Virus record (IMG/VR): IMGVR_UViG_3300009285_000974
Span: 1-33,519 of that record
Strand: one strand, 5' to 3'
Length of the DNA: 33,519 bases
Source: a virus
Of this stretch, positions 6,380 to 11,499 are shown piece after piece. A program made the translations under genes and the position numbers. Under the pieces are notes generated by a model, which ran no database searches, was not told where the DNA came from, and saw nothing but the letters and a program-made list of their open reading frames with translations. Within the stretch, counting starts at the first letter, position 1. Every line of letters begins with the position of its first letter.

Positions 6380-6853
6380 CTAGCGGAAAATCTTGATTGT
6401 AGCCTTCATCGTGGTCTCACGCATGTACTCACGATAGAGCTTGGCCAGCGAAGTCTGTGCGACCTCGTACAACTTGGTGCCCTGCTCTTCCGAGTACAGG
6501 CCTGAATAGGTTACCTTAACCGGTCCCACCGCAGCGGACTCATGACGAAGAATGGACAAGTTACACTCGCTAATCCTTATCATGTACTCAGGTCCGGTGT
6601 TGTAATGCTGAAGACAGGGCGGAAATCCCGTATTACACTCGTCGACGTCGAAGAGGACCTTGCCCTCGCTTGGCCAGCCCGCACGGACTGCACCCATCCC
6701 GTCTTGCCATCTCTTGAACACATGGCCCTGCTCTATGAGCCACTTGTGGACTTCAGGGGCCAAAACGCTCAGAGTCAGGCCCTTGACGTTCCGAACGACA
6801 ATGATTTCGTTGATGACGGGGATTTTAGCCTCGCCTTGTACCGTGATAGCCAT
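6380..6853 (-). CDS. Hypothetical protein upstream of the amidoligase
   Basis: This encodes 157 residues with alternating beta and helical character: IPVINEIIVVRNVKGLTLSV, HKWLIEQGHVFKRW, GKVLFDVDECNTGFPP, and a C-terminal helix LAKLYREYMRETTMK. There are two Cys residues in CNTGFPPC and no recognised catalytic set. A clear CAGGAG precedes the ATG, and a structured leader (6865-6940) lies just upstream. It ends ten bases before the amidoligase start, so it is in the same transcript and could supply or carry the substrate; that is only a positional inference. Confidence 0.7.
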   Translation of the reverse strand: MAITVQGEAKIPVINEIIVVRNVKGLTLSVLAPEVHKWLIEQGHVFKRWQDGMGAVRAGWPSEGKVLFDVDECNTGFPPCLQHYNTGPEYMIRISECNLSILRHESAAVGPVKVTYSGLYSEEQGTKLYEVAQTSLAKLYREYMRETTMKATIKIFR

Positions 6854-6884
6854 GGTTTGCTCCTGTTAAGGCACGAGTGCCCTT

Positions 6885-6940
6885 ACAGGTGCTTAGGGGG
6901 CTAATGACCACGCAAGCCACGCCTTATCCTAAGCACCTGT
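6885..6940 (-). repeat. Perfect 13-bp inverted repeat in the leader of the amidoligase operon
   Basis: ACAGGTGCTTAGG (6885-6897) pairs with CCTAAGCACCTGT (6928-6940) across a 30-base loop that can itself form a short GGCT/AGCC stem. A second small hairpin built from GGCAC and GTGCC (about 6870-6882) sits between it and the ribosome-binding site. No U-tract follows on either strand, so a simple intrinsic terminator is unlikely; a regulatory leader or RNA-processing structure is more probable. Confidence 0.6.
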
Positions 6941-6958
6941 GGGGGCTACCGAGCCGGC

Positions 6959-7195
6959 TTAGCCCTCCGCGCGGTCAAAGCGGACGCAAGCGTCATCACG
7001 GATGATGACGATCTCGTCTTCCTTCACGGTCGAGCGCAGGCCGTTCGACAGGCGGGTACAATTGCCCCCAACCTTCGAACTGTGGCTCGACTTGAGGTAC
7101 AGCTTGCGGCTGCCCTCACGCTGAAAGACAGCGCCGTCTTCCAGGTCGGCAAAGACGATCTTGTCAATAACATCAGGCCGGGAAATAATCAGCAT
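6959..7195 (-). CDS. Hypothetical small protein
   Basis: This encodes 78 residues, beta-rich and compact: MLIISRPDVIDKIVFADLED, then a basic SRKLYLKSSHSSKVG segment and a VKEDEIVIIRDD strand. No membrane segment or Cys pair is present. The ribosome-binding site AGAGG stands eight bases before the ATG. It is the gene before the structured leader at 6885-6940. Function not recognised. Confidence 0.65.
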   Translation of the reverse strand: MLIISRPDVIDKIVFADLEDGAVFQREGSRKLYLKSSHSSKVGGNCTRLSNGLRSTVKEDEIVIIRDDACVRFDRAEG

Positions 7196-7301
7196 GTTCT
7201 ACCTCTTCTTCTACCTTGCAAGGTCATTGGGCACCATGCCCGCAGACTTTCTACGAAACCGGAGCCCCTAGTTTGTACCAGGGAGCCTTAGTTGAAATTG
7301 G

Positions 7302-7412
7302 TTAGACTTTTCGATACTGGCTTAGTCTACGGGTTACACCTCTGAGGTAAACACCCGCAAGGTCGCGGTCGCTACTGAGTGCTGGCCGTTCTTCTAAGGC
7401 ATCAGCCGCCAT
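7302..7412 (-). CDS. Possible 36-residue peptide
   Basis: This is a short open frame in the 231-base gap between two leftward genes. It starts MAADALEERPALSSDRDLAG and is Arg/Leu-rich with a basic C terminus, so composition is protein-like. The ribosome-binding site is poor (GAG about ten bases upstream), so it may be chance. The rest of the gap (7196-7301) shows only a small GGGCA/TGCCC hairpin near 7230. Confidence 0.3.
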   Translation of the reverse strand: MAADALEERPALSSDRDLAGVYLRGVTRRLSQYRKV

Positions 7413-7426
7413 ACTAGGGGCTCAAT

Positions 7427-7729
7427 CTACTTTGTTTTACTTGCATCCAGGGCAATTCGCCCCAAATGCATCAGGATATTGTTCTTCTCGACCACATCGG
7501 CTCTAGTCTGCTCCAGGTCGTCTTGGAGCCGCTGAACGCCCGCAGCAATCTGCGAAAACAGATCGAAGCCCGTATCATCGCCCTGTGAGGTCAACCAAGC
7601 TTCAAGCAAGATCAGGGCTTGGTTGAAGTCGATCTTGACCTCGGCCATAACGACGGCGGGGACAACTGCGGATGCGGCCGGGGGCTCAATAGCCTTCTCA
7701 GCTGCGGGGGTCTTCTTCTCAATGCTCAT
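7427..7729 (-). CDS. Hypothetical protein with Ala-rich N terminus and coiled coil
   Basis: The start is the ATG at 7729, with GGAG seven bases upstream overlapping the stop of the Ala-repeat gene; an ATG at 7741 would waste this site. The 100-residue product has a low-complexity Pro/Ala/Val N terminus (to about residue 30), then helices LILLEAWLTSQGDDTGFDLF and GVQRLQDDLEQTRADVVEKN likely to form a coiled coil. No known domain. Its tight spacing implies coupling to the upstream Ala-repeat protein. Confidence 0.7.
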   Translation of the reverse strand: MSIEKKTPAAEKAIEPPAASAVVPAVVMAEVKIDFNQALILLEAWLTSQGDDTGFDLFSQIAAGVQRLQDDLEQTRADVVEKNNILMHLGRIALDASKTK

Positions 7730-7730
7730 G

Positions 7731-8285
7731 TTAAGCTCCATACCGTGTTCTAAGATAGTCCTGCCACCATTGCTCTTGCTTTGTCTTTTCGGCTGCGTGG
7801 GCTGTGTGGGCTGCGTAGGCTGCTGCGTTGGCTGCGTTGGCTGCGTCGGCTGCGTTGGCTGCGTGGGCTGCGTAGGCTGCGTTGGCTACGTTGGCTACGT
7901 TGGCTACGTTGGCTACGTTGGCTGCGTGGGCTGTGTGGGCTGCGTGGGCTGCTACGTTGGCCTCTTCAGAGCACCAACGGGCAAAGTCAACAAATGCCTG
8001 CTTATCAAGACGGTACTTACGAATAGCCAAGCGCCGCTTTCCAACGGCCTTGTCCAAGTGATAGTGCATCTGCCCTTGAAGACGAACGCTCCAAAGTATG
8101 GGCCCACAGTTAAAGGACAAAGCATCAATGATTCGGGGACTAGCATGCATCCCTGTGATGCACATTACAGGCGTACCTTTGGCTGTGAGCCAATGGCCTT
8201 CTTGGACTAGTCGGCCATCGCCATGTGTCAACTTGCAGTCCTCGGGCGTGAAATGCCACATAGCCTCGTGTCGTTTGGTCTTCAC
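7731..8285 (-). CDS. Phage protein with DUF7666-like N-terminal domain and Ala-rich tandem repeat
   Basis: The 184-residue product has an N-terminal domain (about 10-100) with FTPEDCKLTHGDGR, GHWLTAKGTPVMCITGMHAS and a basic VGKRRLAIRKYRL segment, resembling the small domain I know as DUF7666 in phage and bacterial proteins. Residues about 112-168 are an Ala-Ala-X repeat (AAHAAHTAH, ANVANVANVANV), followed by a short charged tail. The start is GTG at 8285: it overlaps the stop of the 47-residue membrane gene (GTGA), which favours it over the ATG eight codons later. Function is unknown; the repeat probably forms an extended helix. Confidence 0.65.
   Translation of the reverse strand: MKTKRHEAMWHFTPEDCKLTHGDGRLVQEGHWLTAKGTPVMCITGMHASPRIIDALSFNCGPILWSVRLQGQMHYHLDKAVGKRRLAIRKYRLDKQAFVDFARWCSEEANVAAHAAHTAHAANVANVANVANVANAAYAAHAANAADAANAANAAAYAAHTAHAAEKTKQEQWWQDYLRTRYGA
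7791..7960. repeat. 9-bp tandem repeat encoding the Ala-rich helix
   Basis: About eighteen units of the form GGCTRCGTN read on the plus strand, sixteen of 9 bases and two of 12 bases. Four consecutive units are identical (GGCTACGTT). All length changes are multiples of three, so the minus-strand frame stays open. Such arrays expand and contract by slippage. Confidence 0.9.
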
Positions 8286-8425
8286 AGCTTGCCCCCGTCA
8301 TGCCCACAGCGTGGGCCCGTGCTGTCCTCGTCCTCGATGACATGGCTCATGAGGAACATGGCCCCGAGCCCAATGATGGCCCCAATGAGCCAAACCATAC
8401 CTATGCCATAGAATATGCTAGCCAT
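8282..8425 (-). CDS. Small membrane protein (47 residues)
   Basis: The short gene starts at ATG 8425 with AGGAG nine bases upstream and ends in TGA overlapping the GTG start of the next gene. The product begins MASIFYGIGMVWLIGAIIGL and has one transmembrane helix (about residues 3-28) followed by an acidic tail (IEDEDSTGP) with one Cys. Operon position, ribosome-binding site and coupling argue that it is real. It could be a membrane peptide of phage takeover or lysis timing, but nothing specific identifies it. Confidence 0.6.
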   Translation of the reverse strand: MASIFYGIGMVWLIGAIIGLGAMFLMSHVIEDEDSTGPRCGHDGGKL

Positions 8426-8460
8426 GGGCGTGCTCCTATGATTGTTAGTGGTATAGAATA

Positions 8461-8550
8461 GGCAGGGCAGGGGAAGGAAATAGGGCGCAGCGAGAGGAGT
8501 TGAACCCCTATACCGTTCTACTGCCCCGAGTAATGCCGTCCTGTCCTGCC
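8461..8550. other. 90-base structured element closed by an 11-bp stem
   Basis: GGCAGGGCAGG (8461-8471) pairs with CCTGTCCTGCC (8540-8550). In plus-strand RNA all eleven pairs form, with one G-U; in minus-strand RNA one pair is A-C. Inside, ATAGGG (8480-8485) pairs with CCCTAT (8506-8511). The minus strand contains a T-arm-like GGGGTTCAACTCC, but no matching acceptor stem, so I do not call a tRNA. It lies between small membrane-peptide genes. Confidence 0.5.
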
Positions 8551-8562
8551 TAATCTACTACA

Positions 8563-8640
8563 CTAGCAGGTGAAGCCCATGACCATGATACTAACGAACA
8601 TCAGTGCGCACGAGATGCAAGAGATGACTTCGATTGCCAC
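8563..8640 (-). CDS. 25-residue membrane peptide
   Basis: GTG start with a strong AAGGAG seven bases upstream; stop TAG at 8563-8565. The peptide begins MAIEVISCISCALMF and is almost wholly hydrophobic (one transmembrane helix) with three Cys residues. It is the second of two consecutive genes with the same length, start codon and ribosome-binding-site layout, which argues against chance. Confidence 0.45.
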   Translation of the reverse strand: MAIEVISCISCALMFVSIMVMGFTC

Positions 8641-8655
8641 GGTATACTCCTTGGG

Positions 8656-8733
8656 TTAGAGACAGAGAACGAGTAGGGCTACAAGCCAGCCCATGATTGC
8701 GAGAAAGCTCAGCGTAAAGAACTCTACCACCAC
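8656..8733 (-). CDS. 25-residue membrane peptide
   Basis: GTG start with CAGGAG seven bases upstream; stop TAA at 8656-8658. The peptide begins MVVEFFTLSFLAIMGW and forms one hydrophobic helix to its end. It lies 15 bases before the next 25-residue gene. Membrane insertion is likely; the role is unknown. Confidence 0.45.
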   Translation of the reverse strand: MVVEFFTLSFLAIMGWLVALLVLCL

Positions 8734-8767
8734 GGTGTGCTCCTGTTGTTACTGATGGCCTCATCAG

Positions 8768-8806
8768 GCTAGCCATTAGCTAGCTACAGCCCTCCCAAGG
8801 GGCTGT
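8768..8806 (-). terminator. Tandem hairpins after the 8818-9120 gene
   Basis: ACAGCCC (8786-8792) and GGGCTGT (8800-8806) form a 7-bp stem, next to a GCTAGC-N5-GCTAGC stem (8768-8784). They follow the stop codon of the leftward gene by a few bases, the position of an attenuator, but no U-tract follows, so termination would be partial at best. Confidence 0.35.
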
Positions 8807-8817
8807 TTCGGCCTTGC

Positions 8818-9120
8818 CTAGACCTTGGCGGGCTTGTAGCTGAGCTTGCTCTTGTTATCGGCAATGAACTTGGTGATGGTCTCGCCCATGCCCAAGAGCT
8901 TGCCCCATTGCTCGGCGTAGAGCGTAACTGGGAAGCGCCCCAGGCCATAGACGCTGACAGCGCCCTTGGTCGAGACCTTGACTCCCGTGGCCTGGACCGT
9001 GCCCATGTTGGCCACCAGCTTGGCATTCTCAGCCTTGATAGCGGCCATCTCTGCCAACAGTGCGTCAACGTCAACGGTCGTGGTCTGGACGGTCTCAACG
9101 GTCGGATTCTGCTTAGCCAT
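8818..9120 (-). CDS. Conserved small phage protein of unknown function
   Basis: The start is ATG 9120, with AAGGAG six bases upstream; an upstream ATG at 9150 would place that site inside the gene. The 100-residue product has a helical N terminus (VDALLAEMAAIKAENAKLV) and a C-terminal domain with VSVYGLGRFPVTLYAEQW and IADNKSKLSYK. I recognise this C-terminal pattern from many phage and environmental proteins, none with a known function. It is the first gene of the leftward block, next to the intergenic control region. Confidence 0.7.
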   Translation of the reverse strand: MAKQNPTVETVQTTTVDVDALLAEMAAIKAENAKLVANMGTVQATGVKVSTKGAVSVYGLGRFPVTLYAEQWGKLLGMGETITKFIADNKSKLSYKPAKV

Positions 9121-9210
9121 TCTCTGCTCCTTGGTTGTGGCTGGGCTCATCAGGTAGTCAGCCTTGTTATCGCCCTCTAAGACTACTATGCCTATTTGCT
9201 GGCATTAAGC

Positions 9211-9261
9211 AACAACGCCCCTTGGCCAGCTAACTGCTCTGGCCAAGGGTTAATCGTTGTT
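9211..9261. repeat. Nested inverted repeat / bidirectional hairpin
   Basis: An inner perfect 11-bp stem CCCTTGGCCAG (9219-9229) / CTGGCCAAGGG (9239-9249) is flanked by an outer perfect 7-bp pair AACAACG (9211-9217) / CGTTGTT (9255-9261). On the plus strand it is followed by a T-rich tract (TGTTTTGTTCTTGTTTT), so it could terminate plus-strand transcription; on the minus strand no U-tract follows and it would lie in the leader of the leftward operon. Confidence 0.6.
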
Positions 9262-9274
9262 TTGTTCTTGTTTT

Positions 9275-9343
9275 GTGACTTCTTCCGTCACTCTTGACTA
9301 CGTTGGTCCATCGTGTAACTTGGTTACTCATGGCGTAGTCAAG
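9275..9343. repeat. Two further inverted repeats
   Basis: GTGAC-N7-GTCAC (9275-9291) is followed at once by CTTGACTACG (9293-9302) and its perfect complement CGTAGTCAAG (9334-9343) across 31 bases. The clustering beside 9211-9261 suggests protein-binding or structured-DNA sites rather than chance. Confidence 0.5.
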
Positions 9344-9657
9344 GCGCATCCATCGGCACTCCTGAAGTGGGTCCGCGTGGGTGGGCAAGTCATAGCGCCG
9401 CTTTGGACGCGCCTCCCGTACGTTATGGCACGGTCTGTGGTCTGTCCAACCCGCTAATCATGGCCCGGGCTCCCTGTGTTCAGGCATACCGAGTCAATGC
9501 TCTCTCCAGACCTACATGTTGTGCTGGCTCACCAAGGCCATCAAACTCCGCGTGGCCAAGGGCTGGACGGGTCGTTCCCGCAATTCAGCCATCCGCTGCG
9601 CATTGCCGCTCGGATGCAAAAATACAATGCAGCGAACGTGCCAGCGCAAAAAACCCA

Positions 9658-9821
9658 ATGAAATCCACGTTGGCATGATTCTCGCGTGTGACATGAATGT
9701 CATACTGAACAAGCGAAAGTGAATGAAATCAAGCGAGTTCACTATGACAAAAATGTCATACTGAACGGAATTCCTCAATGAAATCAACGGACACAAATGT
9801 CATACCGCGAAATCATTGAGG
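9658..9821. repeat. Three iteron-like units with dyad symmetry
   Basis: Each unit has ATGAAATC (9658, 9723, 9778) followed by a dyad ending ATGTCATAC (9697, 9753, 9797). The dyads are TGACAT-GA-ATGTCA (9689-9702), TATGACA-N4-TGTCATA (9743-9760) and GACA-N4-TGTC (9790-9801). Unit spacing is 65 then 55 bases. A CCTCAAT (9773) / ATTGAGG (9815) pair encloses the third. Binding sites for a replication initiator or repressor are the likely meaning. Confidence 0.6.
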
Positions 9822-9847
9822 TTTTGCAGGCAGGGGGGAGGGAGGCC

Positions 9848-9874
9848 CGCGCGTGTGTGTGTGCGTGTGTGCAC
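9848..9874. repeat. 27-base alternating purine-pyrimidine tract
   Basis: A perfect CG/TG/CA alternation, the type of sequence that can adopt Z-DNA under negative supercoiling. It follows a G-rich run (9829-9847) and the iteron cluster. Confidence 0.7.
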
Positions 9875-10140
9875 AAGGCGTAAGTGGGCGCAGTAATAGT
9901 GAGAATGGTTGTATCATGCAACAACATGGAGAAGGGAGGGATGGAAGTGGGGAGGAGCATCACGTCCACACGCCCGGAATCATTACTATATTCAAGATCC
10001 CGCTGACAGTCCGCGCGCGGGCCGACCCCACGGTAGGTGTCGGGAAGGCCACGGGTCTGAGGGTGTATGATTCATGGCGACTACGCGCGCGAAGTGAAAA
10101 AGGATTTTTCCCAAGTTTTTCAGTCAACTGCCTCGCCATA

Positions 10141-10160
10141 CACTACACTACACTACACTA
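10141..10160. repeat. CACTA pentanucleotide repeat, four copies
   Basis: Four exact CACTA units in tandem just beyond the end of the HNH gene. No coding sense is evident. Confidence 0.85.
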
Positions 10161-10183
10161 CGTTATACTGTCAGATAATTGGG

Positions 10184-11113
10184 CTAAAATTTCGGCTTTA
10201 ATGGGCCCCAGTCGACCCGATAGGGCTCGGGAGTGGCCAAGAGGGACACATCAGAAGTCTTCTTTTTCAGGGGGACTACAGCTCCGACTTGATAAAAGGC
10301 CTTGAATTTTTCCTTTTGGGCAGCTGAAAGCTGCGGAGCACGGACGGGTTTAGAAAAGAGGGCGTGATGCTTGATATTTCTGGGGGTTTTTTTGGGCTCG
10401 GTACGGAGTACCTCAAGGCGCTTCCGGTCGAGTTCACGGCGCTCGGCTTGGAGAGCCTTGAAGTGGCTGGACTCCTCCGGGCCATCCTCCGGGGCTAGAT
10501 GGCGAAGATGCTTCGGAATGAAGTCTCGGCGACAAGTTCCGCTAAACTTAAAGGTTTTATTGCGCCGTTTGAGTTCCTCAACAACAATGGGTTCCATTTC
10601 AAGGGGAAGGCAATCGCAACCTTTACGCTTATTGCACGCCTCGCAGCACCAGACGAGGTTCTCGAAGTTAGTCAGGCCACCAAAGGCCTTGGGAAAAACA
10701 TGGTCCGCCTGAAAGGGGCCTTGACGAGAATTGCAATAAAAACACTGGTGTAGATCTCGGGACTCCAAAGAGGGGCGGTTTCGCTTACCCATCCCGAAAT
10801 TCCCAGATAAAGCGTAATGTTTCTCCCGGCATCCATCCGAACAGTAGAGGTGCCGCGTGTGCTTTGGGAGGAAGTCTTCGGCACAGCCGAGGCAGGAAAT
10901 CTTGTCGCCCTCCCAGGGATGGATTTGGTCTCGGGGGCGAGGAGTGGCCAAGTGCTCGGGACAGCGGGTGTACTTGATGTCGAACTCGCCCTCGAAATTG
11001 AGTTCGCAGTGCTCACAATCCTCGGCGACGAGTAGGAACTCGACCTTACGGGGGTGGTCAAAGAAGGGAGACTTCGGATTTATAAGGGCTTTCCAAACGC
11101 CTTTGTTGATCAT
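10184..11113 (-). CDS. HNH endonuclease with extra zinc-binding modules
   Basis: The 309-residue protein has a clear HNH core: CFYC (124-127), ADHVFPKAFGG with Asp137-His138, LTNFENLVWCCEACNKRKG with Asn149, Asn152, Cys157 and Cys160. Two additional Cys/His modules precede it, CEHC/CPEH (33-54) and CLGC/CSDGC (74-95). The C-terminal 130 residues are basic and probably bind DNA. Such genes cut DNA as homing endonucleases or assist phage DNA packaging. It stands alone, oriented away from the terminase and next to the candidate origin. A consensus promoter ends six bases before the ATG and there is no Shine-Dalgarno sequence, so the mRNA is predicted to be leaderless. A free-standing homing role is my preferred reading. 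Confidence 0.85.
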   Translation of the reverse strand: MINKGVWKALINPKSPFFDHPRKVEFLLVAEDCEHCELNFEGEFDIKYTRCPEHLATPRPRDQIHPWEGDKISCLGCAEDFLPKHTRHLYCSDGCREKHYALSGNFGMGKRNRPSLESRDLHQCFYCNSRQGPFQADHVFPKAFGGLTNFENLVWCCEACNKRKGCDCLPLEMEPIVVEELKRRNKTFKFSGTCRRDFIPKHLRHLAPEDGPEESSHFKALQAERRELDRKRLEVLRTEPKKTPRNIKHHALFSKPVRAPQLSAAQKEKFKAFYQVGAVVPLKKKTSDVSLLATPEPYRVDWGPLKPKF

Positions 11114-11119
11114 GAGTCT

Positions 11120-11148
11120 AGTATAGCGAGTTCAAGGGGGCGTGTCAA
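11120..11148 (-). promoter_or_regulatory. Consensus sigma70-type promoter of the HNH gene
   Basis: On the minus strand TTGACA (11148-11143), a 17-base spacer and TATACT (11125-11120) precede the ATG at 11113 by six bases. Transcription should start at or within a base or two of the A of ATG. Confidence 0.75.
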
Positions 11149-11191
11149 CGAAAATTTTGGCAAAAAGTTTCCCGCCCATGTACGATTTTAC

Positions 11192-11221
11192 TTGCGCTGA
11201 CCCCCGCAATTGCGATATACT
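11192..11221 (+). promoter_or_regulatory. Candidate rightward promoter in the divergent intergenic region
   Basis: TTGCGC (11192-11197), an 18-base spacer and TATACT (11216-11221). No convincing gene starts in the next 270 bases; the transcript would begin near 11228, contain the hairpin at 11328-11361 and run into the gene at 11500, or be a short RNA. Confidence 0.4.
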
Positions 11222-11327
11222 AGTGAAAGAAGGGTCCCGGCGAGGAACGAGGAAAGGGAGCCGCATCGGCACTGATGAACGCAATGAATCTCTCTGTTAC
11301 ACACTAGAAGGGTCATACGATCTGCGC

Positions 11328-11361
11328 CTGGGGGCCCGCCGCGGAGGCCGCGGCACCCCAG
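11328..11361 (+). ncRNA. GC-rich hairpin, part of a possible leader or small RNA
   Basis: An inner perfect stem GCCGCGG-AGG-CCGCGGC (11338-11354) extends into CTGGGG (11328-11333) / CCCCAG (11356-11361) with an asymmetric internal loop. A moderately T-rich stretch follows about 18 bases later. Between 11149 and 11464 no credible gene is seen, so the transcript from 11192-11221 may be a structured small RNA ending near here; this is inference. Confidence 0.35.
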
Positions 11362-11464
11362 CGCGCTTCGGGTTCAGGGGTTTCGTTGTTATTCCTGTCG
11401 AGCCATTGAGTCAGAGTTCGGGATTCCCTTCGAGCTGCCACTGACCGCGTGGACTAGATTTTCC

Positions 11465-11493
11465 TTGACTCGTCCGTAAAAGAGGCGTATAGT
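11465..11493 (+). promoter_or_regulatory. Promoter of the rightward (virion) block
   Basis: TTGACT (11465-11470), 17 bases, TATAGT (11488-11493), then six bases to the ATG at 11500. Layout is the same as for the HNH gene, again without a Shine-Dalgarno sequence. Confidence 0.7.
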
Positions 11494-11499
11494 TCTAAG

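Larger units (their letters stand above)
9121..10183. other. Gene-poor control region, candidate origin of replication
   Basis: No open frame here has a convincing ribosome-binding site or protein-like composition. The region holds nested inverted repeats (9211-9343), iteron-like repeats (9658-9821), an alternating purine-pyrimidine tract (9848-9874), a polypurine stretch (about 9929-9958) and a CACTA repeat (10141-10160). Between 9344 and 9657 I see nothing distinct. Its position between the leftward operon and the HNH gene suits an origin or main switch region. Confidence 0.45.

Noticed and set aside
8480-8520. Possible tRNA on the minus strand (GGGGTTCAACTCC T-arm)
   Set aside because: The T-arm pairs, but no 5' acceptor strand complementary to CGCTGCG and no valid anticodon arm occur at the required distance; kept only as a structured element.
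9516-9722. 68-codon plus-strand frame
   Set aside because: No ribosome-binding site and it crosses the iteron repeats; probably chance.
9658-9821. CRISPR-like array
   Set aside because: Repeats are short, have internal dyads, irregular spacing (65 and 55 bases) and no cas genes; iteron or operator sites fit better.
9853-10305. 150-codon plus-strand frame in the control region
   Set aside because: No ribosome-binding site, low-complexity start over the TG/CG tract, and it overlaps the HNH gene; composition is not protein-like.
11142-11444. 100-codon plus-strand frame between HNH and the virion block
   Set aside because: It begins inside the HNH promoter, lacks a ribosome-binding site and translates the GC hairpin into Arg/Gly low complexity.
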